Shown: in pieces, positions 6,447-10,251 of the stretch | Numbering within the stretch: position 1 is the first letter of the stretch | How the letters are laid out: each line of letters opens with the position of its first letter | Assembly (NCBI GenBank): GCA_002353555.1 | Contig: DEJO01000030.1 | Coordinates: 37,313 to 47,563, forward strand | Source of the DNA: Prevotella sp. UBA2746 | Lineage (GTDB): Bacteria > Bacteroidota > Bacteroidia > Bacteroidales > Bacteroidaceae | Direction: 5' to 3' | DNA: 10,251 bases | Program-made: the position numbers and the translations under genes | The notes under the pieces: generated by a model | The model's input: only the letters and a program-made list of their open reading frames with translations | Database searches by the model: none | Told to the model about the DNA's origin: nothing

Positions 6447-6741
6447 AAGATTAGTTGATGAAGGGCTTCCTCCTTGGTAAGTTTTTTACGATTACCTCTT
6501 GCGAAAGGCAGTACTTATACTAATTGTGCAGGTGATATTCCGTCCATGGAATTCCAGGACGATGTTGTGGCTGGGCGTTGAGGGATTTGGCTTTGGTTGG
6601 TGCTAAGTTGTCATTTCTTCCTGAATGTCATGATTTTTGTTTTCATTTCATCGGTTTTAGAGTGTAGAAGGGTGTGTCAAAATGATTGTAAGACCCTACA
6701 GAAATGGAATGACAACATTTTGGCACACCCTCCCGGATATG
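6447..6741. other. Intergenic region between tracrRNA and esterase
   Basis: No gene can be supported here. The minus strand has short reading frames with peptide-like stretches (for example ARGNRKKLTKEEALHQL around 6458-6510), but they are interrupted by stops and lack a start. They could be remains of a degraded gene. The right end holds the inverted repeat at 6670-6730. Confidence 0.5.
6670..6730. repeat. 15-bp inverted repeat downstream of the esterase gene
   Basis: The arms GGGTGTGTCAAAATG (6670-6684) and CATTTTGGCACACCC (6716-6730) pair over 15 bp with one T-G wobble, around a 31-nt loop. The structure ends 11 bp from the esterase stop. There is no T-run on either strand, so it is not a classical intrinsic terminator. 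It could be a Rho-dependent stop, an mRNA 3'-end stabiliser or a REP-like repeat. Confidence 0.75.
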
Positions 6742-8331
6742 TTACAACATATAATACTTCGTCAGGGGATAGGTTCTCTCCCAGTCTACAATCTTTACGT
6801 CGGCTTCCTTTGCCGGATGGATGTCGAACTCGTCGAGCACCATCACCTTCTTGTCCTCCAGGTCGTAGAGCGGCCATTCCTTCGCCTTGCCGTCGGGCGA
6901 GATGTCTGCCGTGAGCGACGGGTTGCCGGTCTTGGCAAACTGTACCCACATCTGGCGCATGGTCTTGCAGAAGGTTTCATCGAACGCCCGTCCCGTGTCG
7001 GCGGTGAACTCCGGGTGGTTGAACACGATGGAAAGCTCTATGGCATGTCCGCATTTCATGATCGGATCGGGCGACTCGGGCGTGAAGTAGTAGGTGAAAC
7101 ATTTGCCGCCGCCCTTGGTCTGCTCCTCCGAAATCCTGATGATGGGTGCATTGAACCAGCTCTGGCTGAACAGCCGGCTGTCGGCTTGGTAGCTGTCGCC
7201 CACCACTTCGCTCATGTAGCTCTCTGCCAGCGCCTTCTCTTCTGGCGGCAGCTGGGCAAACTTCTCCTTCTTGCGGCCGGTAACCCACGTGTCCCAGCCT
7301 TCCAGTCCGAAGCTGTAGACGAAGAAGTCCATTTCGTCCTTGTTGCAGCCCACGAGAATCTCTATATCCTTGGCAGCGCCGTTGGCGTATGCTTCATACG
7401 TGTCTGTGGGCAGAATCCTGCCGTCTCTTTCGGGCATCTGCTTGGCAAAGAGTCCCGACGCGGCTTCCAGGAACTTCTCGCCATCGACCTTCAGCAGGTC
7501 GGCAACGTTCTTGCAGCCGAGTGTTTCCATCAGTTTGTCGGTACACCCGGCAGCCTCTTCGGGTGTCCTTGTCTGGTTGACGGAGCCGCTCTCGGCAATG
7601 AGGCGCTTGAAATACTGTTGTGAGCCTTTGACGAGCGGAAGCAAGGTACAGCTTGCGGCACCTGCCGACTCGCCAAAGAGGGTTACGTTGTCGGGGTCTC
7701 CGCCGAAGCCAGCGATGTTTTCATGTACCCATTTCAGCGCCTTTACTTGATCCAGCAGTCCCAGGTTCTGCGCGTCGGGGTAGTCCTTGCCGTCAGGCAG
7801 GTGGGACAGGTGCAGGAATCCCATCACGCCGAGCCTGTAGGCGATGGTGACGACGATGACCTCCGGGTGCTCTTTCACGAGATTGACACAGTCGAACATC
7901 GGGTCGATGGTGCCTCCAGCCTCGAAAGCTCCGCCGTGAATCCACACCATGACGGGCTTCTTCATCGGCTGCCCGTTTGTCTCTTCCGCCTTAAAGATGT
8001 TCAGATACAGGCAGTCTTCGTCCATATAGTAGAGGGACCCCGTCTCCAGCTGTCCGTTGCCGAAGGCGCTCTTCGCATTGTAATACGCCTCATAGACGCC
8101 ATCCCTCGGACTGATGTCTACGGGTGCTTTCCATCGCAGCTCTCCCACAGGTTGCTTTCCTACATACGGAATACCCCTGTAGGTAATGATGTTCTCCTGC
8201 TTCTTGCCGACGAACGTGCCGTTGATACACTTCACCGCCAGCGACTTGTCGTAATTGCCGTCGCTAATCGGTCTGTTCTCTCCACCGTACATGCCCTTCA
8301 GGGCTTCTCTAATCTCATGTAGTTCCATCAT
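6742..8331 (-). CDS. Type B carboxylesterase (alpha/beta hydrolase, PnbA-like)
   Basis: Encodes 529 aa, a normal length for the carboxylesterase/para-nitrobenzyl esterase family, which hydrolyses carboxylic esters through a Ser-Glu-His triad. Visible landmarks are YRGIPYV near residue 51, EDCLYLNIF at 105-113, the oxyanion-hole motif HGGAF at 132-136, the nucleophile elbow FGESAGA with Ser222, the probable acid Glu333 in GCNKDEMDFFVY, and His429 in KCGHAIEL. There is no signal peptide, so it should be cytoplasmic. The natural substrate cannot be told from sequence. Two adjacent ATG codons (8331 and 8328) could each serve as start. It follows the membrane-protein gene by 27 bp and probably shares its promoter. 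Sampled G+C is near 60%, well above cas9. Confidence 0.95.
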   Translation of the reverse strand: MMELHEIREALKGMYGGENRPISDGNYDKSLAVKCINGTFVGKKQENIITYRGIPYVGKQPVGELRWKAPVDISPRDGVYEAYYNAKSAFGNGQLETGSLYYMDEDCLYLNIFKAEETNGQPMKKPVMVWIHGGAFEAGGTIDPMFDCVNLVKEHPEVIVVTIAYRLGVMGFLHLSHLPDGKDYPDAQNLGLLDQVKALKWVHENIAGFGGDPDNVTLFGESAGAASCTLLPLVKGSQQYFKRLIAESGSVNQTRTPEEAAGCTDKLMETLGCKNVADLLKVDGEKFLEAASGLFAKQMPERDGRILPTDTYEAYANGAAKDIEILVGCNKDEMDFFVYSFGLEGWDTWVTGRKKEKFAQLPPEEKALAESYMSEVVGDSYQADSRLFSQSWFNAPIIRISEEQTKGGGKCFTYYFTPESPDPIMKCGHAIELSIVFNHPEFTADTGRAFDETFCKTMRQMWVQFAKTGNPSLTADISPDGKAKEWPLYDLEDKKVMVLDEFDIHPAKEADVKIVDWERTYPLTKYYML

Positions 8332-8358
8332 ACAATTCTTTTGTTTAGGTTAGTGATT

Positions 8359-8913
8359 TTAGTCTGATTCCGTCACGAAGCAAGCCACCAGTCCGTAGGT
8401 AATCGTGGGGCGTATCCATATTTCCGTCATCAGGTAGGGCTTCGCCTCGCCAACGTACTCTTCGATGAAGATGTCATAGTTGTAGAGTGCGGCGATGATG
8501 ACGTCTACAATAAAGATAAACCACAGGTTGGCTTTGGAATAAGTCTTCCACTCCTTGCGGGCATAGAAGTAGGTGAGCATCAGAATGAGGTACACCGAGA
8601 GCGCAAGGCACGCCAGATGAAGGGCGTAGGTAGCCAGCGGGGGAGGGAAGAGGATGTCGCGCAACAATACCGTTATAGCCACGCACACCGAGCTCCAGTA
8701 GTTGAACTTGTCGGTAGAGAGGCGGTTGAAGAAGTACATCCACATCATGACGATGCAGGCTATGTAGAACATGTTAAGGATGATTTCTTCGCCAGCCTCA
8801 TACAGTCCGAAATGGGCTACGGCATAGAGCATGATGCCTACAGACAGCATGGCTGACACGGCAGTCACGATGACATTAAAGATGTTGGCTTTCTTCTTGA
8901 ATCTTGTTTCCAT
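8359..8913 (-). CDS. Multi-spanning membrane protein of unknown function
   Basis: Encodes 184 aa. I do not recognise a family. The N-terminus is basic (METRFKKK), followed by probable membrane segments at about residues 12-34, 43-62, 74-90, 93-116, 127-146 and perhaps 163-181, so up to six spans and little soluble domain. A PPP turn separates the third and fourth segments, and an acidic loop (about 148-158) precedes the last. No catalytic motif is apparent. It is the first gene after a strong promoter (8938-8969) and lies 27 bp upstream of the esterase, which suggests co-transcription but not a shared function. Confidence 0.85.
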   Translation of the reverse strand: METRFKKKANIFNVIVTAVSAMLSVGIMLYAVAHFGLYEAGEEIILNMFYIACIVMMWMYFFNRLSTDKFNYWSSVCVAITVLLRDILFPPPLATYALHLACLALSVYLILMLTYFYARKEWKTYSKANLWFIFIVDVIIAALYNYDIFIEEYVGEAKPYLMTEIWIRPTITYGLVACFVTESD

Positions 8914-8937
8914 ATTTAGACTTGGTTATTCATTTCG

Positions 8938-8969
8938 CAAAGATATGAAAAAAGTGAGAAAACGCCAAA
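8938..8969 (-). promoter_or_regulatory. Promoter of the membrane protein-esterase unit
   Basis: On the minus strand TTTG (8969 to 8966) and TATCTTTG (8945 to 8938) are separated by 20 bp, a very good match to the Bacteroidota -33/-7 consensus. Transcription would start near 8931, leaving a leader of about 18 nt before the ATG at 8913. Confidence 0.75.
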
Positions 8970-9006
8970 ACAATTCCCTTATAATATGTGGTTTTTGCTG
9001 TTGATG

Positions 9007-9064
9007 CAAACTCTTCACAGCGTCGTAACTCGCTGAAAGACAGCCGGATGCTGTGAAGGGTTTG
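9007..9064. repeat. Hairpin element, left member of an inverted pair
   Basis: CAAACTCTTCACAGC (9007-9021) pairs with GCTGTGAAGGGTTTG (9050-9064) over 15 bp with one wobble. Its reverse complement aligns with 9584-9641, sharing CCCTTCACAGCAT, CGGCTG, GTTACG and TGTGAAG blocks in order. It has the form of a dispersed REP-like or miniature element; copies elsewhere in the genome are not testable here. Confidence 0.8.
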
Positions 9065-9069
9065 TTTGT

Positions 9070-9181
9070 AATTGATAATTGATAATTCATAATTCACAAT
9101 TCACAATTCATAATTCATAATTGACAATTGATAATTCACAATTGACAATTGACAATTCATAATTCACAATTCACAATTGAC
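9070..9181. repeat. Sixteen tandem heptamers AATT(G/C)A(T/C)
   Basis: The stretch divides exactly into sixteen 7-bp units with AATT and the sixth-position A invariant. Only position 5 (G or C) and position 7 (T or C) vary. It resembles in form the short tandemly repeated heptamers described in cyanobacteria, and similar AT-rich arrays occur between genes of Bacteroidota. It has no coding potential I would credit, and copy number may vary between strains. Confidence 0.95.
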
Positions 9182-9185
9182 AATT

Positions 9186-9420
9186 ATTCAAGTTTCGCAT
9201 TCGCTCCACTTATGGAGTTAGAGGAAGTCAGAAGAATATATCGGCCTTCGGCCTTATGGAGTCAGAAGCCGTTAGTATCGCATTCTGAGTCTCCAGCTGA
9301 TAAATCTATCGACTTTTCGCTCGACCTTTGGTCGCTTCGCTTGCGAAGAACTACTTCTTCATTAGCTCCGCTCGACTTTAAGTCGCTTTCCTTTGGAAAG
9401 AAGTTCCGATGAAGCTTTTC
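9186..9420. repeat. Cluster of short stem-loops including two tandem double-hairpin units
   Basis: Small stems appear in succession: CTCC/GGAG near 9204-9217 and GGCC-TTC-GGCC at 9243-9253. Two homologous units follow. Unit 1 is CGACC-TTT-GGTCG (9322-9334) directly followed by CTTCGC-TT-GCGAAG (9335-9348). Unit 2 is CGACTT-T-AAGTCG (9373-9385) directly followed by CTTTCC-TTT-GGAAAG (9386-9400). The units are offset by 51 bp and differ mainly at paired stem positions. No gene is seen. Confidence 0.8.
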
Positions 9421-9422
9421 TC

Positions 9423-9494
9423 AAACCTTTTGACACGTGTCGGAAAACCTTCTGACACGTGTCAAAAACGTTTCCGACACGTGTCAAAAGGTTT
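9423..9494. repeat. 72-bp quasi-palindrome with three GACACGTGTC sites
   Basis: Two perfect 24-bp inverted arms (9423-9446 and 9471-9494) flank a 24-bp centre. GACACGTGTC occurs at 9432-9441, 9454-9463 and 9476-9485, exactly 22 bp apart, and the centre of the middle site is the symmetry centre of the whole element. It could be a multi-site operator in which dimers bind the same face of the helix two turns apart, or a large hairpin-forming repeat. No adjacent target gene is evident. Confidence 0.9.
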
Positions 9495-9583
9495 TGATGA
9501 GTCTGTTTCGTGACAACATCGAAAGTTTTTTTATGTTCATCCGATGGAAGAAAGGGAACAGGTAGACCTGAATGTGGGATATA

Positions 9584-9641
9584 CAAACCCTTCACAGCAT
9601 TCGGCTGACAGCCAGACGGTTACGGGCGTGTGAAGGGTTTT
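9584..9641. repeat. Hairpin element, right member of an inverted pair
   Basis: AAACCCTTCACA (9585-9596) pairs with TGTGAAGGGTTT (9629-9640) over 12 bp. It is the inverted homologue of 9007-9064, with a diverged centre. The two enclose about 520 bp of heptamers, stem-loops and the 72-bp palindrome. No target-site duplication is evident. Confidence 0.75.
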
Positions 9642-9712
9642 GGCGAAACAAAAAAACGAGAATGTATCTTGGCAGATACATCCTCGCTTTGCGTTGATGA
9701 TGTTTTCTTCAT
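9620..9712 (-). other. Small possible ORF of 30 codons
   Basis: An ATG at 9712 follows an A-rich, C/T-poor stretch typical of a Bacteroidota 5' leader and opens a frame starting MKKTSSTQSEDVSAK. The frame runs through the hairpin/T-run at 9650-9686 and into the repeat at 9584-9641 before its stop, so full-length translation is doubtful. It may be the preserved start of a gene cut off by the repeat block, or chance. I do not recognise the peptide. Confidence 0.2.
9650..9686 (-). terminator. Minus-strand Rho-independent terminator
   Basis: The hairpin has an 8-bp stem (ATGTATCT 9662-9669 with AGATACAT 9674-9681), one mismatch, then 4 bp (CGAG 9657-9660 with CTCG 9683-9686). On the minus strand it is followed by seven Ts (9656 to 9650). 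It has no recognisable minus-strand gene upstream, only the promoter at 10024-10056. Confidence 0.75.
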
Positions 9713-10016
9713 GTAATTACTGATTTTAAATGTTGGTTATTGTTTGTTTTCCGACAAAAGAATTGGATTTCTTCTCTTTGACAGTTGATATGAACATGAA
9801 TTTTATGGCGCATAAGATAAGGGTATTCGCATAAATTACAAAGTTATTTCATATCTTTGGATAAAATCGCTAACCTTTTGTAAATAAAGGCAGTCTGAGG
9901 AATTGAGGAAAAATCGAGTTACGAATAAGAGACCGTTCTCAATTCCGCATTCTGCTTTGATTTGCTTGTCAATGAACTCCCGATGCTAAGCCACCAGCCT
10001 GTTTAATGGCTCATTG
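9687..10016 (-). ncRNA. Candidate orphan transcript between a minus-strand promoter and terminator
   Basis: A promoter at 10024-10056 and a terminator at 9650-9686 bracket a region with no convincing gene. The RNA would be about 365 nt including the terminator. It contains an inverted repeat GGAATTGAG (9899-9907) / CTCAATTCC (9938-9946) and a second internal -7-like TAACTTTG (9846 to 9839). It may be a small RNA, the leader of a lost gene, or the 5' part of a short mRNA for the 30-codon frame. Only sequence signals support it. Confidence 0.3.
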
Positions 10017-10023
10017 TCGGGGA

Positions 10024-10056
10024 CAAAGGTACAAATATAATATGCGAGATAACAAA
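10024..10056 (-). promoter_or_regulatory. Minus-strand promoter in the right intergenic region
   Basis: TTTG (10056 to 10053) and TACCTTTG (10031 to 10024) lie 21 bp apart on the minus strand, a good Bacteroidota promoter match. Transcription would run leftwards from about 10017, away from the KilA-N gene. Confidence 0.55.
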
Positions 10057-10106
10057 ACTTTTGAGGGATTTTTCGCCTTTTGTTCTTTTGTCTCATGATT
10101 TTATGC

Positions 10107-10114
10107 TACCTTTG
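10107..10114 (+). promoter_or_regulatory. Promoter -7 box of the KilA-N gene
   Basis: TACCTTTG fits the -7 consensus. Candidate -33 TTTG elements lie at 10087-10090 (16 bp) and 10079-10082 (24 bp), neither at ideal spacing. The predicted start near 10121 leaves about 20 nt before the ATG at 10142. Confidence 0.5.
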
Positions 10115-10141
10115 CACACATAATCATATTAGCATTACCCT

Positions 10142-10251
10142 ATGGCAAAGATAACGGTTCAGAACACGGAAATAACGGTCTTATCTCACAATGACAAGGA
10201 CTATATATCACTTACAGATATGGCTAATGGCAAACAAAGTGAAAGCCGTGC
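10142..10251 (+). CDS. KilA-N domain protein (5' fragment, cut by window edge)
   Basis: Thirty-six codons are present, beginning MAKITVQNTEITVLSHND and continuing KDYISLTDMANG. The last stretch is the characteristic start of a KilA-N domain (YISLTDMA), a putative DNA-binding fold shared by phage, viral and bacterial proteins. The start is supported by the -7 box 28 bp upstream and by recall of similar Bacteroidota proteins starting with the same residues. The rest lies outside the window, so its integrity and any C-terminal domain are unknown. It is not linked to the cas operon by transcription. Confidence 0.85.
   Translation, partial: MAKITVQNTEITVLSHNDKDYISLTDMANGKQSESR

Noticed and set aside
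6447..6560. Minus-strand peptide-like stretches near the tracrRNA (ARGNRKKLTKEEALHQL)
   Set aside because: Interrupted by in-frame stops, with no start, and running into the tracrRNA; too little to call a pseudogene.
6682..7623. Long plus-strand open frame of 313 codons opposite the esterase gene
   Set aside because: It is antisense to a gene with a full catalytic triad and conserved motifs; open antisense frames are common in G+C-rich genes and the translation shows no family features.
8474..8856. Frames on both strands overlapping the membrane-protein gene
   Set aside because: They are shadows of a hydrophobic coding sequence that has its own strong promoter and plausible membrane topology.
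9149..9412. Plus-strand 87-codon frame starting in the heptamer array
   Set aside because: It begins within AATT repeats and reads through the stem-loop cluster, so the composition reflects repeats rather than a protein.
9362..9595. Minus-strand 77-codon frame across the 72-bp palindrome
   Set aside because: Its residues are produced by the repeats themselves (VFDTCQK/VFRHVSK from GACACGTGTC), with no promoter and no recognisable domain.
9852..9859. Plus-strand TATCTTTG as a further promoter
   Set aside because: No TTG/TTTG at the required upstream distance and no gene directly downstream.
9836..9985. Fifty open codons on the minus strand without a start codon (contains EFIDKQIKAECG)
   Set aside because: It is preceded by a stop, has no ATG, and I cannot match it to a family; a gene remnant is possible but not supported.

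Overview
The window looks like a chromosome segment from a Bacteroidota bacterium, most likely Bacteroidales and possibly Prevotella-like. The evidence is repeated -7 boxes of the form TAnnTTTG with an upstream TTTG/TTG at 19-21 bp, AT-rich leaders without clear Shine-Dalgarno sequences, a 47-bp type II-C CRISPR repeat of the kind seen in Bacteroides, and a Bro-N/DinD-like and a KilA-N protein of types common in this phylum. The genus is an inference.

Left two thirds (1-6446): an apparently intact type II-C CRISPR-Cas locus. From left to right it holds the end of a CRISPR array (two full 47-bp repeats, one partial repeat cut by the window edge, two 30-bp spacers), a bidirectional hairpin terminator, a perfect 70-bp tandem duplication whose second copy overlaps the cas2 stop codon, and a minus-strand operon read in the order cas9 - DinD/Bro-like gene - cas1 - cas2. 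A plus-strand tracrRNA starts just upstream of cas9 and diverges from it. The anti-repeat at 6372-6392 pairs with the first 23 nt of the repeat, which fixes the crRNA strand as plus, so array and cas operon converge on the shared terminator. Each repeat contains a full Bacteroidota-type promoter, so each spacer could be transcribed from its own repeat. The unusual component is the DinD/Bro-like gene placed between cas9 and cas1 with gaps of only 18 and 3 bp. It would be co-transcribed with the interference and adaptation genes.

Middle (6742-8913): a minus-strand two-gene unit, a multi-spanning membrane protein of unknown function followed by a type B carboxylesterase with an intact Ser-Glu-His triad. 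A strong -33/-7 promoter lies at 8938-8969. This part is clearly richer in G+C than cas9.

Right (8914-10141): 1.2 kb without a convincing gene but densely structured. It holds a pair of inverted 58-bp hairpin elements, sixteen tandem heptamers AATT(G/C)A(T/C), two tandem double-hairpin units whose stems differ by compensatory changes, a 72-bp quasi-palindrome containing three GACACGTGTC sites at exact 22-bp spacing, and a minus-strand promoter/terminator pair that could produce a roughly 365-nt RNA. The window ends inside the first 36 codons of a plus-strand KilA-N domain gene.
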